Source of the DNA: Tubiluchus corallicola
Lineage: Eukaryota > Priapulida > Priapulimorpha > Priapulimorphida > Tubiluchidae
Assembly (NCBI GenBank): GCA_030141605.1
Contig: JAQGDQ010000294.1
Span: 151,501 to 215,500, forward strand
DNA length: 64,000 bases
Reading direction: 5' to 3'
The position numbers and the translations under genes are program-made. The notes below the pieces were generated by a model. That model saw only the letters and a program-made list of their open reading frames with translations. It ran no database searches and was not told the origin of the DNA. Each line of letters starts with the position of its first letter. Position 1 is the first letter of the stretch. Below, one piece after another: positions 38,468 through 48,884 of the stretch.

Positions 38468-39503
38468 CTAATAGCAAAACATGCATTATTAGTTTCGAAA
38501 ATTTTATACTTTAGCAAAATATCTGATGACTGCACACTTTTCAGTTTATCAGTGCTGAATATAAATATGCTCTATAGGGTGCATTAAGTATTTACCAGTT
38601 TGTAATTACATGAAGCTTGTACAGATTGGCAGTTTATAAAAATAGTTGACACAAAAATGATATCTCACTGGATCACAATTTGTCGGTGGAGCTGCAAAGT
38701 GCAACTGTTACACGGAAAGTGAGATTTATGTGGGATGACATGACAGGATCAATATTAAACATTATTCAGTTTATGATCATCATGTGCCCGTTATGTGTAT
38801 TGTAGACATTGCGCAGCCAGAATTCGAAAATAAAAGAAAACTCCCCTCAATACATGTAAGCACAGCAATAATCCACCAAAAAACTAGACACTGCTATGCC
38901 AGTGGCTTGTCAGCACCACTTCCAATTTCATTGTGCAGTTGATGATCAATGTAAGCCACCACCACAGTAACTAAATCAGAGAAATGGAAAACCAAAAAAT
39001 GATGACCTTCAATGTAAAAAAGACTAAGTAGATGGTAACTAAAATGATCAAAAAAAGAAATATTGAAGAATTAGGGAAGGCGGTGCAATACTGGTACAGA
39101 GAAATGCGCCAGGAAAAACAGAAACATTTTACGAAGAGCAACCACACAAAGTTACAATAAAGAAAGGTTCTTTCTTAACATCCACTAATGACGAGAAAAC
39201 GATAACACGGAATACAACAATGTTCAAGAAGATATCGCACAACCCAGATGAGATACAGAATGACACAACAAGCATAGACGATCGTACAAATGTAAACAAG
39301 GATGATGCATCAGGTAAAACACGCAGTACAGTTGACAGGACGAGTCCAATAAAGAGTGATAATAGTAGACCCATAAGAAACAGACATATATCTGAAAAGT
39401 TTAGATTACATAATTTATTGAACAGAAACTATAACACTTAAAGTATCCTAGAAAAAATCGTATAATGCACATATGCATATAAATTATAAAGAGTAGTTAC
39501 CAA
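38468..39503. other. DPH1 upstream region, no gene seen
   Basis: AT-rich. A 73-codon open frame at 39220-39441 ends in basic residues (RPIRNRHISEKFRLHN) a little like the tail of LTR-element Pol proteins, but too weak to call. The DPH1 promoter must lie near the left edge; no clear motif. Confidence 0.35.
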
Positions 39504-39939
39504 GTACGATGACCAAGCTATACAAATCAATGGTTTGCCCTATATTGGATTATGGTGATGTGATATGGAGCTCAAATCGTCAAGACATGGTAAGGAAAAT
39601 TTAAAGTATACAACGTCGAGCTACTAGACTCTTACCTGCTGTTTCTCATTTATTATATGTTGCAACTCTGAAGTATAGACGCAAAGACAAGTTTTAATTC
39701 AAACATTTCGTATCCTTAAAGGTACAGAAACCATCAACAGCGAAATATTTTTCCATCGACAGACATACCATGGTATCAGAGATCAGTTCTACAAAGTCAA
39801 GAAGAGAACAGTTCCCCAAAGGTGGAGTAGGAGGTTCACATTTGCAAGGCAAATAATTAATGAATTGAACACGCTGCCTAACACTGTAGTTCAAGCCTCC
39901 AATCCTGCCCACTTAAAGGTTCGTCTCGACAGACACTGA
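39504..39939 (+). pseudogene. LINE reverse transcriptase, C-terminal remnant with stops and frameshift
   Basis: Frame pieces read KLYKSMVCPILDYGDVIWSS (RT thumb region motif P-x-L-x-Y-x-x-x-x-W), then SIQRRATRLLP, then after a frame change FFHRQTYHGIRDQFYKVKKR and a N-x-L-P-N-T-V-V tail ending at 39937-39939. This layout is the C-terminus of CR1/Jockey-like LINE ORF2. In-frame TAA codons at about 39602 and 39693 make it dead. The 40.0-40.8 kb that follows holds nothing I recognise. Confidence 0.75.
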
Positions 39940-40801
39940 AAATGCAATCCTGAAAAATATATAGATCCCAGGTTGCCACAATAGATACAGGAAGTCTTGT
40001 GCCACACTTCGCGATCACAATGTTGTGGCGAATCAGCTAAGTATTTGCGAGAAACGTAGGGAACAACAATTTTACAATGTGAAATTATTTGGCAAGTGGG
40101 CGGAAGAGTTGGGACTACTTTTTTAGCAGACAGAAAGAAAACCGCTTTTCTGTTAAATTTTTTACAGAATTTGGTGTTATTTTGTATCTTTATGAGTTTT
40201 AATAAAAGCGTTTAGAGTTCTTATTAATCCATGTGTCTGATGCATCTGTTTTCGCCTGCCTGCGTTTGTTGTTTGCAGGTTGTCTGTTTTGTTTGAAACA
40301 AGCGCTTACCTGGATATCAGAGGAGGACGCCCATTCCCCCCTCGCAAAGGTAAAGTTTTTTGTTAAATTTAGTCATCAATGACCAATGGTAGAAGTGCTA
40401 CGCAGAACGCAAAAGAGGGGCATTTTCTACAAGTGTGGCCACCTATTTTCTTCATTTTTATTTTTAATAAAGTAAACAAAGAAAAGTGGAGAGGTCCATA
40501 CGCTGTTTATTTTCGACCTCTATCCTTCGACAGTAACGGTTACATTACATATTTAATTATACTACTACTATATTACCAGATCATAGATGTAATACAACTC
40601 AAGACGTAAATGCGCAAGTTTGTCGGTTGTTCAAATTCTACAATTTTGCATTGATACCATGTAAATGTATGATAGCTACTACTGACTTTGAAGGTTTGAA
40701 TCGGTTGTAATTGTAGTTACAAATTTAGAACCGAGTTCAGAATTGTTGAATTACCAATTATTGCTATTTAATCCTCTTTACAACCAAGACGTTATACTAG
40801 T

Positions 40802-41223
40802 TGTTAAGCACATACACGTTTCCCTACCTATTAAATGTGGTCTTGCCCCTTTAACTGTCATCAGTCATGTGACCAGGTAGTTGGCCAGGTAGACATTACC
40901 TGACATGCAATTCAATTGATATGATGTGAATGTTGTTGTTGATTTCTTATTGTTTTTTCTTGCAAGTTATAAGTGCCAAAACTCAGGGAGACCACATGTA
41001 AGTGTCTAATTATGTTTATTGAACTACTTTATGCTATTAGAACAATTTAGCTGTCATTTTTTTGTACAATTGTAGACGATAATCACGTTAGCTAATTTCG
41101 TAATGTACCTTTATCAAACTTACCTTTTTCATTGAAAACTTATTGCTGTAATTTATTATTACAGATAAAACGACAATTGCTGCATGTTAAACATTTGATG
41201 TTCTGGAGTTTAAATGTAGTACA
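40802..41223 (+). repeat. 5' LTR of the BEL/Pao element
   Basis: Begins TGTTAAGCACATACACG and ends AAATGTAGTACA. Differs from the 3' LTR by one extra T in a T run near 41060. Preceded by CTAGT. Confidence 0.95.
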
Positions 41224-41484
41224 GTTTTATATGCCTCGCCGGGAGTTTCATGTTGCCATTAAGCAGTGACCTTGGTTCAGGTGCAGGAAGTTTGACATGC
41301 TTACCTGATAGCTTTGCTCATTATGGGCTTCTACAGCGTAGCTGGTTTCTACAGGTAAAGCTGCATGAACTCTGTGAACTTGGACGCGTCAGCTAATGGG
41401 CAATAGATGGCGCTTCGGTCTTGAAAGGTGATCCTAAAATTTTTGCAAAAATTGACACTAAGAGCAATTTAATTTCAATTGAAA

Positions 41485-44400
41485 ATGGCATCAGTGTTAT
41501 TCACTAAAAGCGAACTGGAAAATAAAGTAGTTGAGAAGCTGATGCAAATTCTTCGTAGTATGTCTTTGTCGGTTTCTGGCAACAAGGCAAATTTAGTGCA
41601 ACGAATTTTGAAGCAACAGGAAACCGGTCCTTGTATACCAGGCGCTCCAGATGAATCAGCTGATTTATCGCCACCCTCAATAGCAACTGACCAACCCATG
41701 CAAGAGAAACGTAGGAGCAAAAAGTCCACCAAATCCTCGAGTGTGACGTCATCGAAGAAGAGTGCCAAGCTAAGAAACCAAGAGCTCATGATTAAAGAAC
41801 AAGAACTCAAACTCCAAGCGATGAGAATACGACATGAATGCATGCAGAATGAGTGTAGTTCTGAAGATGAACGTGATGAAGACAGCTTTGGTTCTGCAGC
41901 TGATGTTGAGACCAGGTTAGTGGACCATGGAACATCAGACTCAAAGGTCAAAGCATGGCTAAGGTCAAGGTCAACATACACGGATCCGACAGTTAAACAT
42001 ACACAAACTACATGCGAAAGCGATGAGAATTACTTGTCTGAGGCCTTTGTTACTTTAGCAACTACTGATAAGTATGCGTTGGGAGCACTTGTTCTTGCTT
42101 CTAGTTTGCGTCGCACAGGAACAATGAGATGCTTAGTCATCATGGTAACAGAGGGTATTTCTTGTGATATTATGACACTTTTGAGAAATGCATTTGATTT
42201 GGTTGAACATGTCAGTATTATTGATAGTCATGAGTTTAAAAGGTTACAATTGTTAGGAAGACCAGAACTTAATGTGAGTTTTACTAAGCTACATTGTTGG
42301 AGGTTGACACAATTTAGCAAATGTGTTTTTGTAGATTCTGATACAATTGTATTAGATAATGTTGATGACATGTTTAGATTTAAAGAGCTTTCAGCTGCCC
42401 CTGATGTAGGCTGGCCAGATTGCTTTAACTGTGGTGTGTTTGTTTACAAGCCAAGTATTGATATGTATAATAAGTTAATGTTGTATGCTAAATCAGAATC
42501 CTGTACTTTTGATGGTGGGGACCAAGGATTATTGAATCAGTTTTTTAAAGACTGGTCAACTAGTTATGAAAAACATTTGCCATTCACTTATAATGCTGTC
42601 ATTCAGGGTCGGTACGGATATTTACCAGCTTTAATGCAATTTGGGAAAAATGTAAAAATTGCTCATTTTTTAGGTCAACATAAACCATGGCACTATATTG
42701 AACACGATTCGCATACAGCTCACGTGGCGCCACCTGTTGGCAAAAAAGGTTATGAATTCGACATAATGAACAAGTGGATACAGATCTTTGATACTGACGT
42801 TAGGCCACTGCTGGAAAACAAAAATATTCGTTTGCCTATGCAGCATCCAAGTTCTGGAAATCAGTGTCTGAATGCATCAGCGTCTGCTTTTATTCCACTA
42901 GCGCATGGCAGTAATGTACCGCGCGAGAATAGGCATGGTTTTAATTCTACTCAACCTACCATTTGTACTGATAATTTAAGCGACATGCCTAATCAATGCC
43001 ATCCACAGAGCAATGACATGGCTATGATCATGAACATCATGCTTGAAGCACAACGTCAACATACCAACATGTACAAAGCAATGCAACTTCCAATAGCAGA
43101 GTTGGACAAATTTGATGGTAGCGTTCTAAACTTTTGGCAATTCATGAGACGTTTTGAAGCCAACGTCGAGAGCTACACACAAGATGAGGCTGCGAGGTTT
43201 CAGAGATTAATGCAATTTTGCACTGGAAAAGCCAAAAAAGTTGTGGAAAGTTGTAGCTACATGGATCCCAGTCGAGCATACAAGCATGCAAAGCAGTTAC
43301 TCGTCGACAGGTTCGGCTCCTCGTTTATGGTTACTCAGGCTTGGATGTCAAAAATAATCGAGTTTGACCAAATCAAGGCCAATGACAACGAGAAGCTGCG
43401 AGAATTTGCTGACTTACTTTTAAGCTGTGTCGAGACGTTGAAAGCAATGAATAATCTCAGCGAAATTAATACACAGACAAGTCTCGTTCAGATTGTTAAA
43501 AAACTGCCATACAAATTCCATGATAAATGGAAAGACGTGGTGTCCAGGATAGCAAAACATGAAATCAGAAACCCATGTATTTATGATTTGCTAACATTCA
43601 TTCAGGAAAATGCTGAAAAAATGAACCACCCTGTGTATGGTAGCCTCGGCGATTGGGAAAAACCTAAACGAAGCATCTCTGCCAAAAATTATGCCACCTC
43701 TGCTAAAGCACCTCAAGTTCAAGCAAACAATGGCAAGGCGAAAACAAATCAAGAAAAGCCGCAAACCAAAAGCGCCCAATTTTGCAAGAAAGTTTGCATA
43801 TTTTGCAACTCAAATGAACATTCTTCTCTTGGACAGTGTGAAGCCTTTGCAGCTATGGACACCCCAGCTAAGTTGATGTTCGTGCGTAAGGAACGCTTCT
43901 GCTTTAATTGTTTGGCGAAAGGAAAACATAGAGCAGCTAGATGTTTCAAACCGTCTTGTAGTGTTAATGAATGCAACAAGAAGCATTCGGCTTTATTGCA
44001 CGATGCAGTCTGGAGGCTGAGCAGTTCTTCTTCAGATGTTAATAGGCTTGCCAGGGATGAGCAGCAAAGAAAAGACGAGACTGAAGCTACAAGCTGTGCA
44101 AATAGGGGCAGTTCTAAAGGAAAGAAGATAGCATTGCCTATGGTCAAAGTTCAAGTACATGTACATGGAAGAAAGCCAGTTGAAGCCATGGCTCTGTTAG
44201 ACCCTGGATCTACAAACACGTTTTGTTCCAGGAAGCTGTTTGACAGCATAGGTGCTGAAGGAAAAGAGGATGTTCTTACCCTAACCACAATCGAGAAACG
44301 CCAAAGTAAAGCAGACACTTTAGTTACAAGTTTCGTTGTTACGGACAGCATTGGTGAAAACAGAATCATGTTGCCTCATGTTTTTGTTCGACAGTCACTG

Positions 44401-44988
44401 ATGCTAGATACAGAATGCTTGGCATCAGTCGCAGATGTTCAAAAATGGCCGCACTTGAAAGAGATAGCGTCATCGTTAGTTGAGTATCACGGACACGATG
44501 AAGACCTAAGCTTACTAATCGGTCTTGACGTACCTGATGCCTTGGCCCCTCTGCAAGTTAGACGTGGTCCTGTAAACGCTCCTTATGCTGTTAAGACGAA
44601 GCTGGGATGGACGTTGAATGGGCCTATAGCGGGTGGCAAAGTACGCAACGTGTCAGTAAATAATTACGTTATGGTCAAAGAGTCGAAACGCTGGAAATTC
44701 GGACCTAGATTCCTGATGCTACCAGAAGATGATTGGCCTCGAACTGATATGACTTCGCAGAAGGATTTATTACAAGGTGACAAAGAAGTGAAGCACTCTC
44801 CAGTTGTTAATACCATAACAGCGACGACAATGGATGACACACAGCGACAGCGTAATATCATAAATGACTTGATGGATTGTTATTCTTCATTCTACAAGTT
44901 GAAGAAAAGTGTTGCATGGTTTCTTCGGTTCAAAACAGTATTAAAGAACAAGTTGCCAAAGAGACTTCGAGCTTTCCAAACAAACTGA
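41485..44988 (+). CDS. Gag-GT8(glycogenin)-protease polyprotein of the BEL/Pao element
   Basis: Uninterrupted 1167-codon frame from the ATG at 41485. Residues 8-43 resemble a SAP motif and 94-123 a coiled coil, as in BEL Gag N-termini. Residues about 184-444 are a complete glycogenin-type GT8 domain: FVTLATTDKYALGALVLASS start, TKLHCW, the metal-binding Asp284-Ser-Asp286, ELSAAPDVGWPDCFN, DGGDQG (about 343-348), Tyr377 in RYGYLPA where the self-glucosylated Tyr195 of human glycogenin-1 lies, and Lys400 in HFLGQHKPW. Gag resumes near 533 (LPIAELDKFDGSVLNFWQF, DUF1759), zinc knuckles at about 771-787 and 806-820, and a protease motif LLDPGST with Asp906. At about 1060-1068 the frame passes directly into KRWKFGPRFL, a motif normally after RNase H, so RT/RNase H were lost in frame. 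Glycogenin makes UDP-glucose-dependent oligoglucose primers on itself; whether this copy is active is unknown. Confidence 0.93.
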   Translation: MASVLFTKSELENKVVEKLMQILRSMSLSVSGNKANLVQRILKQQETGPCIPGAPDESADLSPPSIATDQPMQEKRRSKKSTKSSSVTSSKKSAKLRNQELMIKEQELKLQAMRIRHECMQNECSSEDERDEDSFGSAADVETRLVDHGTSDSKVKAWLRSRSTYTDPTVKHTQTTCESDENYLSEAFVTLATTDKYALGALVLASSLRRTGTMRCLVIMVTEGISCDIMTLLRNAFDLVEHVSIIDSHEFKRLQLLGRPELNVSFTKLHCWRLTQFSKCVFVDSDTIVLDNVDDMFRFKELSAAPDVGWPDCFNCGVFVYKPSIDMYNKLMLYAKSESCTFDGGDQGLLNQFFKDWSTSYEKHLPFTYNAVIQGRYGYLPALMQFGKNVKIAHFLGQHKPWHYIEHDSHTAHVAPPVGKKGYEFDIMNKWIQIFDTDVRPLLENKNIRLPMQHPSSGNQCLNASASAFIPLAHGSNVPRENRHGFNSTQPTICTDNLSDMPNQCHPQSNDMAMIMNIMLEAQRQHTNMYKAMQLPIAELDKFDGSVLNFWQFMRRFEANVESYTQDEAARFQRLMQFCTGKAKKVVESCSYMDPSRAYKHAKQLLVDRFGSSFMVTQAWMSKIIEFDQIKANDNEKLREFADLLLSCVETLKAMNNLSEINTQTSLVQIVKKLPYKFHDKWKDVVSRIAKHEIRNPCIYDLLTFIQENAEKMNHPVYGSLGDWEKPKRSISAKNYATSAKAPQVQANNGKAKTNQEKPQTKSAQFCKKVCIFCNSNEHSSLGQCEAFAAMDTPAKLMFVRKERFCFNCLAKGKHRAARCFKPSCSVNECNKKHSALLHDAVWRLSSSSSDVNRLARDEQQRKDETEATSCANRGSSKGKKIALPMVKVQVHVHGRKPVEAMALLDPGSTNTFCSRKLFDSIGAEGKEDVLTLTTIEKRQSKADTLVTSFVVTDSIGENRIMLPHVFVRQSLMLDTECLASVADVQKWPHLKEIASSLVEYHGHDEDLSLLIGLDVPDALAPLQVRRGPVNAPYAVKTKLGWTLNGPIAGGKVRNVSVNNYVMVKESKRWKFGPRFLMLPEDDWPRTDMTSQKDLLQGDKEVKHSPVVNTITATTMDDTQRQRNIINDLMDCYSSFYKLKKSVAWFLRFKTVLKNKLPKRLRAFQTN

Positions 44989-46346
44989 CTGTTGCAGAAC
45001 TCGACTATGCAGAAGAAGAAATAATCAAGTATGTGCAGAAAGAGAGTTTGCCGAAAGAATATAAAGACTTAAGCACTAGTCAGAACTTTATTAAGTCTAG
45101 TTGTCTGGCGAAACTTGATCCATTCCTATGTGAAAAGCAACTTATTCGTGTAGGTGGCCGAATAAGGCATGCTGATGTCAACTATAATGCTAGGCATCCT
45201 GTTGTTTTACCAAAAGGACATAAATTATCACGTTTAGTCATCCAAGATTTCCACACTACGCATGGACATGCCGGCAAACAGCATGTAATGTCTTTGATCC
45301 GCCAGAAGTTTTGGATTGTTGGAATGCGTGGTATGGTACGCAAGCTTTTAGCTGAGTGCAGACAATGTAGATTGAATAGAGCAACGCCACTGCACCAGAA
45401 GATGGCTGACTTGCCTGTAGACAGATTGCAAAGCTCTGGAGTGTTTGCTACTGTGGGCACTGTTTGCTTTGGTCCAATTATGGTAAAATGTGGTCGCTCA
45501 GAAGTTAAACGTTACGGCATCCTTTTTACATGTATGGCTAGCAGAAGCATCCATCTTGAAGTTTTGTTCACGATGACAACTGATTCGTTCATAAAAGCAC
45601 TAGATAGGTTTTGCTCCAGAAGAGGTAAACCTGACAAACTAATGTCTGATTGTGGAAGTAATTTTCTGGGAGCAAACAAAGAGCTTCAAAAGTCTGTAGA
45701 ATCTTGGAACACCAATGTTGTCACAGAAAACTTACTTCAAAAACATATTGATTGGGACTTTTGTCCTCCTCGGGCATCTCATATGGGAGGAGCTTGGGAA
45801 GCACTAATTAAAAGTGTTAAAAAAGTTCTGCACTCAGTGGCTCAAGAGCAGGTACTTGATGATGAGGGTTTGAGCACCTTATTCTGTATTGTCGAGAACA
45901 TAGTCAATACAAGACCTCTGACCACAGCGTCTGATGATCCGAATGATTATGATTCTTTAACACCTAACCACTTCCTTCTGATGGGCAGAAATGCTCCTCC
46001 AATACTTCCACTGGGTCAGTTTTCTGCAGGAGATGTTTATAGGAAAAAGTGGCGACAGATACAATATCTTTCTAATGTATTTTGGAATCGCTGGAAATTA
46101 GAGTATTTGCCGATGCTCCAACAACGTTCAAAATGGCACAAAGAAAAACAGAATCTCAAGGAGGATGACGTTGTTCTAATTATGGATACAACTCCAAGAA
46201 ATTGTTGGCTGCTTGGACGTGTTGTAAAAACCCACGTCAGTAAGGATGGTCTGGTGAGGAGTGTCACCTTGAAAACCAAAGAGGGGTTTCTTAAACGTCC
46301 TATACACAAGTTGTGTTTCATTGAAGGTCAGATGATGAACGTGTGA
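44877..46346 (+). pseudogene. BEL/Pao integrase ORF, shifted one frame and missing a catalytic Asp
   Basis: The recognisable integrase begins around LTVAELDYAEEEIIKYVQ (about 44989) in the frame one base behind ORF1; ORF1 stops at 44988 within a 112-base overlap. An H2C2 module (His-x-x-x-His region then ECRQCRL), a DDE core (KRYGILFTCMASRSIHLEV, MSDCGSNFLGAN, SHMGGAWEALIKS) and a C-terminal domain ending at 46346 are visible. The second Asp and the Glu of the triad are present, but where BEL integrases have Asp in the V-G-x-D-x-F-G-P motif this copy has Val (45462-45464). No standard minus-one slippery heptamer was seen in the overlap, so the shift is more likely a mutation than programmed. 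Annotated as defective. Confidence 0.85.
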
Positions 46347-46396
46347 TTGCTTTTTTGTTAGGTGATAAATGCTCGTGGAGACATTTATGGGGGCGG

Positions 46397-46817
46397 TGTT
46401 AAGCACATACACGTTTCCCTACCTATTAAATGTGGTCTTGCCCCTTTAACTGTCATCAGTCATGTGACCAGGTAGTTGGCCAGGTAGACATTACCTGACA
46501 TGCAATTCAATTGATATGATGTGAATGTTGTTGTTGATTTCTTATTGTTTTTTCTTGCAAGTTATAAGTGCCAAAACTCAGGGAGACCACATGTAAGTGT
46601 CTAATTATGTTTATTGAACTACTTTATGCTATTAGAACAATTTAGCTGTCATTTTTTGTACAATTGTAGACGATAATCACGTTAGCTAATTTCGTAATGT
46701 ACCTTTATCAAACTTACCTTTTTCATTGAAAACTTATTGCTGTAATTTATTATTACAGATAAAACGACAATTGCTGCATGTTAAACATTTGATGTTCTGG
46801 AGTTTAAATGTAGTACA
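46397..46817 (+). repeat. 3' LTR of the BEL/Pao element
   Basis: Same sequence as 40802-41223 apart from one T fewer in a T run. Preceded by a G-rich tract and followed by the target duplication CTAGT. Confidence 0.95.
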
Positions 46818-46822
46818 CTAGT

Positions 46823-48884
46823 TAGAGAGCCTGTTTTCTTAGCATCATTCAGTTAACTCAGACGGGGACTTAAGTTGACAAAATCTAAATCACCAGTGAA
46901 TACTGAAAATACATATACTACTACTACTGAGTACTAGATATACATACGGGTATAATCTTAATCTTGTTAAGACCAATTCTAAGTTGGGAAGGGATGTACT
47001 GTCGCTAGTATGCATGCACCTCGCTCTCTTCCACCTTGGCTGCTCTCTATTATTGTTTGCAAATTAATCTATTTACTTATACATTATTGAGTGTTACGAA
47101 CGACGTTATCCACGCAGACTTCCACAATTGACAGTTCCTCGGACCGTAGCATGACAGTTTGAGCAATGCGAAAAATCTTTGACGTCGGTGCTGTTATCTT
47201 TTGGACAAAAGACGAAGCAAAAATCTGTAGTACATGTAGTTACGTTACTTACTTGCATTTTCACCCCAGTGTTTACTGTTTAGTAGTTATGTTTACAATG
47301 CGCGTTGCTGAAGATGATGGAAAATTGTGGAAAAATTGAAATTTTTCATTTTAGCTGGGTAAGCCACCTGGCAATTATGTAATTTTCCACTGTTTTCTTG
47401 GTATAATCATAATATGAGTGGCCTGCACTAATGACAAAAATAGCATGAAATGTATTTATTTATCTCCTGCATGCTTAATAGTACCCACAAACATTCAGAT
47501 ATTTTTAAAATATAATAAAATATATATATGGTTGGAAAAAATAATAATGTTAAAAATAAATAGTGAAATATAATGTATAACAACAATTAAACAAAATATC
47601 ACTTTTCTGTTTAGGTCTGTTGCGTATTGACATAATAGGTATATAATACCTTTTATCAGTTTTGTGGACTCTCTTTACAATATCTGCATTTTTTGGCAAA
47701 CGTCATTTCTACCAGAAAAGATAGACCTCTTCAACATCGTAAACCTGAACTAAGTGGCTTACCTGACTCACTTCTGTCATGGCCTTAAGTAAAATGACTT
47801 ATTTTTGTTAAAATGTCGTAACGGTTTCATTACTTGAAAAGTGAGAACTATATCAGCAAAGTGTATAAAGAGGATATCAGTGCATAAATTGAGTTGAATG
47901 TGACTGATCTAGTGACTATCGACAGTCAAAAAAGATTTATACCATTGTTTTGGCGCAGTGGAAGACTGGCGGGTGCTTCGAAGGGCAGATTTCTTTTATT
48001 TTAGAATTCCAATGCCTACAATTATAAGTAAGGGTCTCCCTAGTTTGATGGACTTGTGAACGTAATTTTGGACGCGATGGGCATAATTTCGCGCGCCCAT
48101 TCACAAAATAATTTAATGCAAGTAATATACCTATGTAATTGTTGACTCAGTGGGTTTTTATGTATAATGCCAGTTAGACGTTGGTTTAAACGTGATGGAC
48201 TTCATATGAAGTGCAAATCAATTTGATTAGTTTTTGCCACGTGGTTTTTTAACTACGTCCATTAAGTTAAGGACAGGAATGCGTGGCATCAACAAGTGCG
48301 TCATGCCATCTTTTTTAGAAAGTAGCAGCACCGAAACGAAAAAATGTGGATGCTTCGTAGACTTTTTGGCCTTTTTCAAATGGAAATTTGTAGTTTAGTA
48401 GATTTAATTTCATAAAGTAATTATTGACAGTCCTTGTGCTTTAATACTACAAAATTTGCCCTGGAAGTTTAAAAGTATACATTCTTCGAACATGCCTTAC
48501 ACCAACGATCTCAGAGAGTCCCAACTAAAAGGCCCGACTTTGGATATCATTGACCTCAGCCATTCTTCACTTTCAATGATGCATTCCCCTGATGCTGAGG
48601 ACTGTACATAATTATAAAGACGAAAATTTGACAATTGCCCACTACAGTATGTATTTTGCTTTGCAAATCAGTGAACAATTTGATTTCGACCTCCATAAGT
48701 CGTAACAAATTATAACAAATTACATTTGCTTGCATCACATTCAAATTTTAAAACAAGTTACTGTTTCTCGACTTTCTATATACCAAATGCTGTTTATAGG
48801 ACATTTGTAGGATAAATACGAAATAAGTAATAAACGAAGTACTTTCTTTTTCAGAGATGACAAGAGTATGAGTGTCCCTTAGAG
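46823..48884. other. PRIMPOL upstream region
   Basis: AT-rich DNA without a supported gene. A pyrimidine-rich splice acceptor (ACTTTCTTTTTCAG, ending 48854) lies 30 bases before the PRIMPOL ATG, so an untranslated first exon should be somewhere here; its position is not evident. Confidence 0.4.

Larger units (their letters stand above)
40802..46817 (+). mobile_element. BEL/Pao LTR retrotransposon carrying a glycogenin domain, RT and RNase H missing
   Basis: A 6016-bp element with LTRs of 422 and 421 bp, TG...CA ends, and the 5-bp duplication CTAGT at 40797-40801 and 46818-46822. Order inside: untranslated leader, ORF1 (SAP-like and coiled-coil N-terminus, GT8 glycogenin domain, DUF1759-type Gag, two zinc knuckles, DUF1758-type protease, then the region that normally follows RNase H), then out of frame the integrase ORF (H2C2 zinc module, DDE core, C-terminal domain). 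A G-rich tract (TTTATGGGGGCGG) directly before the 3' LTR is a probable polypurine tract. Full BEL elements have RT and RNase H between protease and integrase; here that is gone. LTRs differ only by one T, so the insertion is young. It sits between divergent DPH1 and PRIMPOL. Confidence 0.95.

Noticed and set aside
39220-39441. Possible LTR-element Pol tail
   Set aside because: Only a few basic residues resemble such tails; no integrase or LTR nearby supports it.
41224-41260. Primer-binding site complementary to tRNA-Gly after the 5' LTR
   Set aside because: GCCTCGCCGGGAG only partly resembles the tRNA-Gly 3' complement and lacks the expected TGG at the LTR edge; not supported.
41479-41484. 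Earlier TTG start two codons before the Gag ATG
   Set aside because: A non-ATG start is not needed; the ATG at 41485 is in frame and gives the same protein.
42034-42816. Host glycogenin gene that merely had a transposon land next to it
   Set aside because: The GT8 segment has no start or stop of its own, is fused in frame with Gag on both sides and lies between matching LTRs with a target duplication.
44877-44988. Programmed minus-one frameshift between the protease and integrase frames
   Set aside because: No X-XXY-YYZ heptamer was found in the overlap and BEL elements normally use one frame; a mutation is simpler.
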